Part shown: piece after piece, positions 1 to 10,319 of the stretch
Layout of the letters: every line of letters starts with the position of its first letter
How positions within the stretch are numbered: the first letter of the stretch is position 1
NCBI GenBank assembly: GCA_030141605.1
Contig: JAQGDQ010000120.1
Location: 1-64,000, forward strand
DNA from: Tubiluchus corallicola
Taxonomy: Eukaryota; Priapulida; Priapulimorpha; Priapulimorphida; Tubiluchidae
DNA length: 64,000 bases
Direction of reading: 5' to 3'
Notes under the pieces: model-generated
Seen by the model: the letters and a program-made list of their open reading frames with translations, nothing else
Told to the model about the DNA's origin: nothing
Databases searched by the model: none
Translations under genes and position numbers: made by a program

Positions 1-865
1 TTATGACACAACTGAGTAATAGCTAAATTGAGAAGTACAGCCAATTTTTTGCGCAAAACTTGCGGCGCAAAAGAGAAATTACGTTTTCTGCAGTAATAAT
101 TCTTTCACGTAAATTTTTCTTTCAATGTTTCATAAATTAGATTGTTTTGAGCTGTAGTTTAAGATTGGGTCCAGTTTTCCTTTAATGGAGAGAAAGACTG
201 AAAAGTTAAACAAATTGAAAATTGCGAAATCATGTTTAATTCCAAATCATTTTCTTACTACGTTGCTTCTCACTAGTCTAGCATTTAATATTTTTGTTAT
301 AATATGTAGTCTACTGAAAATCTTAGTTTTAATAGTTTTATTGCTAAGTTAAATCTTAATTATAAATAATAACTTCACTGTAAAGTTTCTCTTCTCACAG
401 TTCTTTTACACAGCTTTTACACAGTTCTTATACAAAATGGAAATGAAATTGCAAATTTGCAATACATAAGGGATGAGGGGAATAGCTGAATAGGCTGTTT
501 ACTTTTCTTATTTTATTTATTGGCTGAAATTACACAATGCTGAGTCTAACTACTAAATGGATGAACGACTGTCAAGAAAATTTCTTTCTCGGGGCTGCGT
601 TTACATATGTGTTTAATTAATTTATCTTATCGAGGTAGAACATTAGGACATTATCCAATTGTTTATAATCGCAATGTCAAAATTATCACTAACGATGGTA
701 CAAACCCACAACTGATTAATTAGCCACAGAAATTTCAGGATAAAAATTAATCAAATAAAAGCCATCTAATTAGTTGGAATCACTCTAGTGTGAGCAATCT
801 AACATTATAAATGCTGAAATGGTATAGACCAGCTATAGGAGATAAACTTTGGACTGTCATAATTA

Positions 866-937
866 GCAGGGAACACTGTGGCCTAGTGGTTATGGTATCG
901 CTCTTGAAAGCCGAAGGTCCCTGCCTCAAACCCACAC
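866..937 (+). repeat. tRNA-derived SINE head or tRNA pseudogene
   Basis: The segment reads like a tRNA: an A-box match TGGCCTAGTGG, an anticodon-arm-like stretch around CTCTTGAAAGCCGAAGG, and a decayed B box GCCTCAAACCC about 35 bases further on. The B box has two mismatches to the consensus and the acceptor stem does not close, so a working tRNA is unlikely. It is flanked by an inverted pair, GATGGTACAAACCCACAA at about 691-708 and its complement at about 993-1010, which may mark the ends of a ~320-bp element. A mirror copy lies in the right arm. Confidence 0.5.
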
Positions 938-1393
938 CATGTTTCTACTTTTCACATCGCATCTGTCTTTCGTGCAATGCATCAAAATTAATTGTGGGTT
1001 TGTACCATCATTCATTAGAACATTACTAAGTCACTTCTGCTTGTTCAGAGGCTTATCTTACAGGGATATGCTTGAAAAAGGCAAGTTAAGTTTCTGGTCC
1101 TGTGACAATCATTGCATTAATAAGTACATCTTGCCCTTCAACACTTACAGTATAACAATGATGACACATGATGTAACAAACACTTGCATGAAAAGTAGAA
1201 CATTTTGTTCTGACTTACTTTTGCCCTACAAATGGGAAGAGAGGATAATTTTAGACAATTATAAGAGTGATAATTTAAAAATTCTACTTAGTCTTACACT
1301 CTGAATTAGGGCCCTAGTTAAATGCAATTATAGCAGGGCAGGCATCCATTACACGATGACTCAGAAGGAGGACAACATAGATGGGACATTTAC

Positions 1394-1524
1394 CTCATTC
1401 CTCGGCTGTCTCCTCTACTTTTGCAAAACTCGAATGTAATGCGCTGTAATTGACAAACGTATCTCCCAACACCATTTTGCAGTACATTTTTCAAAAATGT
1501 AACTGGTCTTACAAACTCACCCAT
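1394..1524 (-). pseudogene. Orphan copy of MRPL43 exon 1
   Basis: The minus strand encodes the same 43-residue N-terminus as MRPL43 exon 1 (ATG at 1524-1522), followed by an intact GTAAAT splice donor just below 1394. No downstream exon lies within the window because the copy points toward base 1. In-window evidence is therefore of a partial duplicate; a full second gene could exist only if the palindrome extends upstream. The coding sequence looks identical to 10320-10450 and carries no stop. If transcribed, it would make RNA complementary to the mirror arm. Confidence 0.85.
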
Positions 1525-2628
1525 GTCTCCAGTAAAACTGTGCCTGCAACAAAAACGTACATTACAGCAAAACATTAGATATCGCAGTTATTCAGTGAAA
1601 TCAATGTCAAAACCACAAAACCTTAGAAGCTGCTTTTAGAGCTGGCATTGTTATCAATAGTAGTCATAATATAAAATACAAGAATATTAAATGTAAAACA
1701 ATGCTATAATCTCCACTTGCAAGTACTGCCCAGCACTTACAGAGCCCTCTTCTAACTGGTTTGTAATCCCAGACAGGGCATTTTGCTGTTCTTTTTTATA
1801 ACCTTATCTTTGACATTCCTAGGTGCAGAATACAGGAAATGGGAGATTATGAGAACTGGCCGAGAAAGGGCAGTTCAAGCAACTTTTTTAAAAGTACCTG
1901 GACAATGATTACAAGTGTGCTAGAGTTTATAGCATCGTTCCATGTCATGATTCATGAGGTGATCAAACCAGTTTTTTATTTTCTTATTTTTTACTCAGCT
2001 ATCTTACCCATAGATTTCAGTCTGTACAGAAAAATTACTTCCTACCAGTTACAATCTCTCTTCACTTCAAGATCTGAAAAATAACATAGTCTTGAACAGA
2101 TTCTGAATAACAAGTTTCCACCTTGCAACATTTTACTTTCTCAACACATCTCTGCACTAGTTAAATTTCGTAATTATATAGTTATATAATTATATAGTTA
2201 ATTTTACCTATAAATCTATTCACTTACTACCTTGTGAACTTGAATGACTTTGCCAGCAATGTTATTAAGTGGACCTTATACTATAACATAATATTTAGAC
2301 AACTGCTTGAGTTGCATACACTCCTATGTTCTGTCACCACACATTGGTGGCATGGTGCTATTTGGTACACATGGTGGCTATTTTCTATCACCACAGGATA
2401 CAGTTTATTTTTTGCCTTTCCTCCGAACTGCTTTGGTAGCTAATGACCTTTGTGGCTTGCCTTCTACCTAACCAGTTAGACACTTCACACATTTTTGTGT
2501 GTCACTCTAAGCTTCTGAGATTACAGCCAGTGACTTTATACTTCTGTGTTTTCCCCTGGCTTTGCATTTTTTATTTGCTGTGCTTCTGTGTGTTCTCATG
2601 AAGAATAAGAGACCTAACAATAAGTCGG

Positions 2629-2951
2629 TCTTTGATGGTCTCTCTTTAACAATAAGCAAAATTTGAGACAGAATTGATGCCTCAAAGGCTAATTGAATTC
2701 CATAACCCACAACACGAGAAGGAAAGGAGTGTGCTTTAATATTAGTGAGAGAGTATTATATAAATAATGTAGAGTTGTGTCCACATAACTCATCTAGAGG
2801 TCTACAAAAGAATTTGTCACTACGTAAAATAGAATTACCACTGATGATTTTGTAACAGTTAATAAGACCTGCAGCATCACAGCATTGTTCAAGACAAGAT
2901 ATGTATCGAGTCTGGTTGAATAGCAAAGCCCAGATTAATAATTCTTAACTG
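2629..2951 (-). mobile_element. LINE reverse-transcriptase C-terminal fragment (left arm)
   Basis: This is the mirror of 8890-9215. It encodes the degraded C-terminal end of a non-LTR retrotransposon ORF2; the description is given under the right-arm copy. It arose from the arm duplication, not from an independent insertion, since its flanks are identical. Confidence 0.55.
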
Positions 2952-3457
2952 AGGTCTCTCCAAAGCACATTTTAAAATCACGTATTGAAGTGACCAAACA
3001 ACTATTACGTCTAAAAACTGAATAATGTTATGGACAAATTAAGCTCTGATCTATATCACCAGAAAATTAGGTTTCACGTATGCGTAAAAATGACTGTTCG
3101 TAACTATTAACGAAATTAAATAAATCAGAGTTGTTGTAGTTGAACACAAAACCCCCGAAAGACAAACGAGTAATGAGTACAAGCGTCAAAAGTTACGGGT
3201 ATTTTCATTAACCTGCAAGTGTTTCAAAGTAGGTACACAGGTTAGTATTTTCTTTCTCTGGATATAACAGAACATAACAAAACGTTCGCGACATGCCACA
3301 TATTATTATTACATGTACCATAATCACTAGTGCGTCCGTGAGAGCATCATGAATTTTGCTGCGAGCTTGCACTCAGTGCCACTAACATCTCCGCGCTGGC
3401 AAAGTGCACAAACTTGAAGAACAATATTTGATTGGTAATCTAAAAACTGAGTATATC

Positions 3458-3838
3458 GATGGTTTCATCATTGGTTTTTATCTCAATAATTTATACCCTA
3501 GTAACGGTCCATACCCACTATAACCTAATTAACTATGGAAGTTTTTGCTGAATCAAAGTGGTTTATTTAGGATATTGCAGCAATGATCAGGCTGAAATGA
3601 CAAAAACAAAATACTACTATTGCGTAAATGCAAATCTAAATGTTTCGAATTATACTAATTTAAGAAAATTAATGTACCTTTAATTACAAAAGTAAAACAG
3701 CAAATAATTCACTGTCTTAAAAGTCAAATATCTGGTTGACACCGCATTAAGTTCTTATCAGTAAATGTGTTAAAAGTTGCCTCCCGGCAAACAGCAATAC
3801 TCTTCACGTGCTACAATCTTCGAGATCCTCTATCCCCC
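3458..3838. other. Spacer sequence, left edge
   Basis: Unique sequence directly after the left arm breakpoint. I see no coding or RNA signature. The breakpoint reads GTATATC (shared) then GATGG (unshared). Confidence 0.5.
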
Positions 3839-5770
3839 CTATGTTTTGGACGGAGGTAGCATACATCGAAGACTGATAATTGACCAAACTACCAGACACA
3901 TCAAAATCTTTGTGCCACTGAGGAGTTGTCCTCTGTTAAGTTGAACAATGCAGTATGACGGGGTTGGGTGGAGCTGATGCAGTTGATTTATTTTAGGTAG
4001 CAGAGTGGCTGTCATTACAGGTTTCTTAACTGGTGAGCATCTGCCGTTGTAAGCAAGGTCAGTATCAATGAAGATACTGAGGTGTGGTTGATAAAGTGAT
4101 TCATATTTCTGGAGAAAACGTCTATTCCAAAGTGTTACTCTGCCCGAGCCATCCACCTTGATGACATATTGGTCATACTGACAGACTTCAGTGACTATAC
4201 CAGTCTTGTCCCATTTGGTAGGATGATCTCCTGTCTGATTTTGTATACGTACCTTGTCACCAACAATTAGTGGGGGTAGGCGTTTATGTGTTCAGTTCAC
4301 TGTTCCGATGGTTTCATGTGCCTGTTACGCAAGGCTTTTTCTCGGGATAGTGGTGATTCCTGCCAAGTATTATATGGTTGGTAGTGACCGGGTATTATAG
4401 GGATGAAATCCTATATAGGGTGGCGAAGCAGACACTGGTCTAGGTGATAGCTGGGTACCTCTGTTTGGTCAATTTCTATACTGCAGGCTTGCTCGTTGAA
4501 ACAAGTCTGTATTAAGGTCGCCTTTGGGGCCTTATTCCTAATCATGTGCTTAATGGTCTTAACACCTAATTCTGCTCTACAATTGCTGTGGGGAAAGGCT
4601 ACCAAAGACAGGCGATGATGGACACCCCTGTCTGAAAAAACTGGCATACTGGAAAATGAAGTAAATTCTGAGCCACCATCTGACGCCACTTCTTCGGCAA
4701 TGCCGTAAGTGACAAAAACTCGGTGGAGACAGGCATTGAGGCCTGTGGCCAAAATTGGGGAATGTTCGACAATGGGCCAGTTGGTATAACGGTCAACAAC
4801 AATGAGGTACTAGACACCCTTGTAATGAAAGAAGTCAGCACAGACACACTGAAATGGGTATACTGGGAGAACTGGGGAAGCAGGAGGTGCTGCAGGTTGT
4901 GAGGGTGCTGTACGGTTGCAACTGTCATTGTGGGCAGTGGCACTTGGATGTCAAACCACTACTGCTTTTTTGGGGGTTGGATAGACCATGTGTTTCGGAT
5001 GAAGTACTGTGCAATGATGATATCTCTTGTGTTTTGTAAAACCTCCCCAATAATTGGAAAGCTCTCTGTGATCATTATAAGTGCAAGCTTCATGGCTAGT
5101 GTATAATTTGTTTGAAGCATCAGTGACATATACAGTCTGCCTGGTTTCCAGCTGTTTGGCAGCCATAGATGTACCAGTGAATCTTAGGATAGCAGTGCCA
5201 AGGATGTTGACTCCACGCTTGCATGCGCATGTTGACAGGTATGAGATGTTGCTCTGATATGCCTGTACGAATAAGGATTTTAAGGCTGCACGGGCAACTC
5301 TGGTATCCAGTGTCTGCTATTGCTGAAAGTATGCAAGAATTTAGTTGTCTGCCACAGTGAAATCCAAGGGCTGTGTAGTCATTTGGGTTTATTGACATGT
5401 GCAGTGTAATGAATGGTTAAGGCTTCGATGGCTGGTGTAGCCAACTATTACATGTATGGTCATATAGGTGATGACTAAGGAGAACTGCATGATGGCTATG
5501 TTTTGCATGTACATGGGATGTAATTGAACATGATGTTTCAAACATGGTGTCCTGTTTACCCATGAGCTGGATTGTTCACGACCTTTGTCATGGTCTAGAG
5601 CTGCATGTTTTGGCTTATATCTCGATTTACATGCCATAGAAAAATGGTTTCTGCGATTGCAAGATGTACAGGTTTTGTCAAAAGCTGGACATTTGTCCTG
5701 TTGTAATTTAATATCTTCGACGTCTTCTATAACGTACCCGCCAACCTTAAATATGAGTGGTAAATGTAGA
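3839..5770 (-). mobile_element. Broken Ty3/gypsy retrotransposon, gag-protease-integrase remnant
   Basis: Reading leftward on the minus strand there are, in order, a CCHC zinc knuckle (C-TS-C-NRRN-H-FSMA-C, near 5635-5700), a retropepsin-like ADTGYQSC motif (near 5300-5320), a post-protease segment (VYVTDASNKLY, near 5130), then directly an integrase core and a C-terminal tail (near 4150-4080) typical of gypsy integrases. The reverse transcriptase and RNase H that normally lie between protease and integrase are not found: only about 300 bases separate the two. Several frames are used, so frameshifts and stops are present. No flanking LTR pair was recognised. It fills the left half of the palindrome spacer. 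Confidence 0.8.
4411..4870 (-). pseudogene. Integrase core fragment of the gypsy element
   Basis: The minus-strand reading frames contain a DDE-type integrase core: an upstream VDRYTNWP-like segment in a shifted frame, the second aspartate in SDGGSEFTS, and the final glutamate region in HSNCRAELGVKTIK. Spacing between the last two matches the D-35-E pattern. At least one frameshift separates the first and second halves, so no complete enzyme is encoded. The fragment follows the protease remnant with the RT/RNase H region missing. Confidence 0.8.
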
Positions 5771-6582
5771 GGTTAATCAAGCAAAATCATTGCAACCCTT
5801 TTTTATTTCCATGAACACTAATGCTTGATTAGAATTCATTATTTGGAAGTATTTGCAATTCAAATTCAATTTTAATGATTTAACACATATCATAATCACA
5901 TTGATTGGCACACAATTTGAAATACAATATATTAATTGGTGAAATAAAATAATTATGTGAAAATGATCACTGTCATTAAAGAAAATAATGATGGAAGATC
6001 TAGGAAGCTGTGGCTCATGGCAGGCCACCCAGAGGTATTTTTATAATAATTTTATGAAACAGTATTTTTTAGTTGTTCGTCGTTAGTAATTTTGTACACT
6101 ACTATTTCAAGATTAAAAGCTACTGCTTGTTCCAAGAAAACATTACGATGTTGTGACCAAAGTTCTTATTTCAGTGTTATCTAGTTGTATAATATAGAGG
6201 TTTAAGATAAACTTTCTATGTTTTGATTAAAGATTGATACAGATTTCAATAATTTAACGTCCCGTGAAATATTATTCCATATGAGGAGGCAATGATATTT
6301 AATCGAGAATTTATATCTGTGCTACTTTAAATGAAATAATAATTTTTATTTTGTCTAGTGTTGTAAGAGTGAAGATCAGAGTTTCGAATGAAGTAGTCAG
6401 AACATTTCATGAAAAGGAAAAAAATTGTAGCAATAAGTTTGTATTATGTACTTGCAAATGCCTGTTCAGTTTTCTTGTAAGTAAAATTTTATTGTTTTTC
6501 CTGAGGAAAGAGGCTAGCTGACTGCGTGATGGGCTGCCTGCTATGTAAAGAAGTAATGCATTTTTCATTGATTTATTGATTT

Positions 6583-6631
6583 TTCTCTCCCCCCCTCTCT
6601 TAGAGATAAAGAGGGGGAGAGAGAGAGAGAG
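6583..6631. repeat. Polypyrimidine/polypurine hairpin
   Basis: A C/T run (CTCTCCCCCCCTCTC) is followed after a few bases by its G/A complement (GAGGGGGAGAGAG), so the strand can fold into a stem of about 15 bp. It ends in a short GA microsatellite. Confidence 0.75.
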
Positions 6632-6734
6632 TTAAAAGAAAGACGGAACTATGAACTATGAATTTTATTTCACACATCAAAATACAATATTGTACACATA
6701 AATAAACAATAAATAAAATAATTTGAGTAGTGTG

Positions 6735-6774
6735 AGGTGAGTGTACGACCATACGGTCATTAACACACTCACCT
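6735..6774. repeat. Nested inverted repeat
   Basis: AGGTGAGTGT at 6735-6744 pairs with ACACTCACCT at 6765-6774. Inside the loop, GACC (6747-6750) pairs with GGTC (6755-6758), giving a two-stage stem. Function unknown; it may be the end of a small element. Confidence 0.65.
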
Positions 6775-8889
6775 TACTTAAATGAAAATGAAAAAATTAT
6801 TAAAGATATGCGTGCTTTTGTAGATGACTCAATGAAATCGATATAATAAAGTAAATGATGTAATAATAGCAAGGAAACATAAGAAAAACACAATATGGAA
6901 TTACGATTTTGATATAGGCGGCGATGAATGAATAATTTCATTTAAATTGATTTATACCTTACTAATAAAGTAGCAAAGGTCGTAATGGTACCTATTAGCA
7001 AAAGAAAAACATTAGTGCAAAAAATGACCAAATTCAAGCTGTCATATTGTCCATGCATAACTCAATATGAGAAAAACATGCAAAATAATAACAATAATAC
7101 TAAATAAAAATAATAAAAAAAACTAAATAAAATGAAAAGCAAGCTAGCCAAACAGAAATTTAAACAAACTTTCAAATAGGGAACTGAATCAAGCTGCAAA
7201 GTACATGCATTAAAATAATACTAAAGAGTCTAATTAATAAACAAAACAAAAGAACATTATACAAGTACATTTTTTACACGTAAGCAAACTGTATTTAATG
7301 AACATTTATTTTGATGTAAGCCTAACTGAATCTTAAAAAATTAGGCCAAATATAAGTAATGTCTGCACATGATATTATAAGGTATTATGACACGCGTGCA
7401 GATTCTAATTTATGCTTCTCGCCTGAATTCTTAACTAGGTTTTCACATAGTTAGTTGGTTGTTATAGAAGTGGAAGTTATGTCGGCTGCTTAGGATGACA
7501 GCTCTGATGTTTCCTTCAGTTATTTTTTGTTCACTGATAATAAAAAAGAGGAGTAATGTCGTAAATACATCTCTGCTTGTTCAACGTAATTTTATAACTA
7601 ACTCCAACTCATAACAAAGGCCAATGTATGATCATATGCTTTTTAAACATTTTTTAACTTGGAATTAACAAAACATGCAGATGTTTAGATTAAGTTATGT
7701 TCTGGAAAATTATTTGCTCTTCTGAAAAAATCGATTTTTTTCTATGAAAGGTATTACACATGAAAGTCAGGCCTAATATATCTTCAAGTTATATTTCCTG
7801 ATAAGAACATATGAAATAGAAATGTTTTTTAGAAAAAATATTTCTCCAGAAATCGAATACTACATGAGCCAGGTATTCTTTCTTTTGATCAACTTTCTTA
7901 ACTTCTTTTGTAAATAAGCCTATTAATTTTTATGAGATATGATTATAATAATTTTTATTTTAACTACAAATTATTCTTAACGCCTTATGCTTACTTTAAA
8001 TAATATTCAAAAAGATAACAGCTGCTATAAATCGTCAAAGAGAGATGTAGGCCTTGCAGTCTTTGCTTAGCGTACAAAATATTTAACTAGTAACAAAAGT
8101 TTCAAAACTGTGTTATAATTAACATTTTATTATAATTACCTGGCTGCATCCTTGCGAAATTTAAAAAGATATCTTTTTGTGTTTTTGCAACTCACTGCTG
8201 AGCAATTTATGAGCGCCTGTTAACCGGGCTGGTTTTGATGGTCTCATCAATTCATCTGCTACAGTACCCACAGCCTGCGCTGTACCTGACAACAACAGGC
8301 CGCACTGAATAGCCGCTAGGGCGACACTAACTGCGCGAACTACTGCGCAGAAGGACTTTCCCTACTTTATTGTGTATACTTTGGATATACTCAGTTTTTA
8401 GATTACCAATCAAATATTGTTCTTCAAGTTTGTGCACTTTGCTAGCGCGGAGATGTTAGTGGCACTGAGTGCAAGCTCGCAGCAAAATTCATGATGCTCT
8501 CACGGACGCACTAGTGATTATGGTACATGTAATAATAATATGTGGCATGTCGCGAACGTTTTTTTATGTTCTGTTATATCCAGAGAAAGAAAATACTAAC
8601 CTGTGTACCTACTTTGAAACACTTGCAGGTTAATGAAAATACCCGTAACTTTTGACGCTTGTACTCATTACTCGTTTGTCTTTCGGGGGTTTTGTGTTCA
8701 ACTACAACAACTCTGATTTATTTAATTTCGTTAATAGTTACGAACAGTCATTTTTACGCATACGTGAAACCTAATTTTCTGGTGATATAGATCAGAGCTT
8801 AATTTGTCCATAACATTATTCAGTTTTTAGACGTAATAGTTGTTTGGTCACTTCAATACGTGATTTTAAAATGTGCTTTGGAGAGACCT

Positions 8890-9215
8890 CAGTTAAGAAT
8901 TATTAATCTGGGCTTTGCTATTCAACCAGACTCGATACATATCTTGTCTTGAACAATGCTGTGATGCTGCAGGTCTTATTAACTGTTACAAAATCATCAG
9001 TGGTAATTCTATTTTACGTAGTGACAAATTCTTTTGTAGACCTCTAGATGAGTTATGTGGACACAACTCCTCTACATTATTTATATAATACTCTCTCACT
9101 AATATTAAAGCACACTCCTTTCCTTCTCGTGTTGTGGGTTATGGAATTCAATTAGCCTTTGAGGCATCAATTCTGTCTCAAATTTTGCTTATTGTTAAAG
9201 AGAGACCATCAAAGA
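8890..9215 (+). mobile_element. LINE reverse-transcriptase C-terminal fragment (right arm)
   Basis: The plus strand encodes a peptide with the pattern found after the RT domain of CR1/Jockey-like LINEs: AGLINCYKIISG, then a KFF motif and a GH dipeptide, then HSFPSRVVGYGIQL, which resembles the family pattern of R-x-x-FxxRVxxxWNxLP. One in-frame TAA interrupts it near 9085 and the usual WN is lost. It is a dead fragment about 1.1 kb upstream of MRPL43. Clade assignment is uncertain. Confidence 0.55.
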
Positions 9216-10319
9216 CCGACTTATTGTTAGGTCTCTTATTCTTCATGAGAACACACAGAAGCACAGCAAATAAAAAATGCAAAGCCAGGGGAAAACACAG
9301 AAGTATAAAGTCACTGGCTGTAATCTCAGAAGCTTAGAGTGACACACAAAAATGTGTGAAGTGTCTAACTGGTTAGGTAGAAGGCAAGCCACAAAGGTCA
9401 TTAGCTACCAAAGCAGTTCGGAGGAAAGGCAAAAAATAAACTGTATCCTGTGGTGATAGAAAATAGCCACCATGTGTACCAAATAGCACCATGCCACCAA
9501 TGTGTGGTGACAGAACATAGGAGTGTATGCAACTCAAGCAGTTGTCTAAATATTATGTTATAGTATAAGGTCCACTTAATAACATTGCTGGCAAAGTCAT
9601 TCAAGTTCACAAGGTAGTAAGTGAATAGATTTATAGGTAAAATTAACTATATAATTATATAACTATATAATTACGAAATTTAACTAGTGCAGAGATGTGT
9701 TGAGAAAGTAAAATGTTGCAAGGTGCAAACTTGTTATTCAGAATCTGTTCAAGACTATGTTATTTTTCAGATCTTGAAGTGAAGAGAGATTGTAACTGGT
9801 AGGAAGTAATTTTTCTGTACAGACTGAAATCTATGGGTAAGATAGCTGAGTAAAAAATAAGAAAATAAAAAACTGGTTTGATCACCTCATGAATCATGAC
9901 ATGGAACGATGCTATAAACTCTAGCACACTTGTAATCATTGTCCAGGTACTTTTAAAAAAGTTGCTTGAACTGCCCTTTCTCGGCCAGTTCTCATAATCT
10001 CCCATTTCCTGTATTCTGCACCTAGGAATGTCAAAGATAAGGTTATAAAAAAGAACAGCAAAATGCCCTGTCTGGGATTACAAACCAGTTAGAAGAGGGC
10101 TCTGTAAGTGCTGGGCAGTACTTGCAAGTGGAGATTATAGCATTGTTTTACATTTAATATTCTTGTATTTTATATTATGACTACTATTGATAACAATGCC
10201 AGCTCTAAAAGCAGCTTCTAAGGTTTTGTGGTTTTGACATTGATTTCACTGAATAACTGCGATATCTAATGTTTTGCTGTAATGTACGTTTTTGTTGCAG
10301 GCACAGTTTTACTGGAGAC

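Larger units (their letters stand above)
1..3457. repeat. Left arm of giant inverted repeat
   Basis: Reading this arm as its reverse complement gives the sequence of 8384-11843. Position x pairs with 11844-x up to about 2773 and with 11841-x beyond it, because the right arm has 3 extra bases near 9070. By eye I found only a handful of substitutions (for example near 254-256, 535, 2117 and 3280), so identity is well above 99 percent. The match stops cleanly at 3457. It is still running at base 1, so the true arm may extend upstream of the window. The arm holds an orphan MRPL43 exon 1, a LINE fragment and a tRNA-like repeat, all mirrored in the other arm. Confidence 0.97.
5780..8383. other. Spacer sequence, right half, non-coding
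   Basis: AT-rich sequence with no recognisable protein. It holds two hairpin-forming stretches (6583-6631 and 6735-6774, listed separately), and its last ~150 bases (8230-8383) are more GC- and CpG-rich than the rest. No counterpart exists in the left part of the spacer. Confidence 0.5.

Noticed and set aside
9134-9337. 67-codon ORF present in both palindrome arms (also 2507-2710, minus)
   Set aside because: Its N-terminal part continues the degraded LINE polymerase frame; duplication by the palindrome, not selection, explains its perfect conservation.
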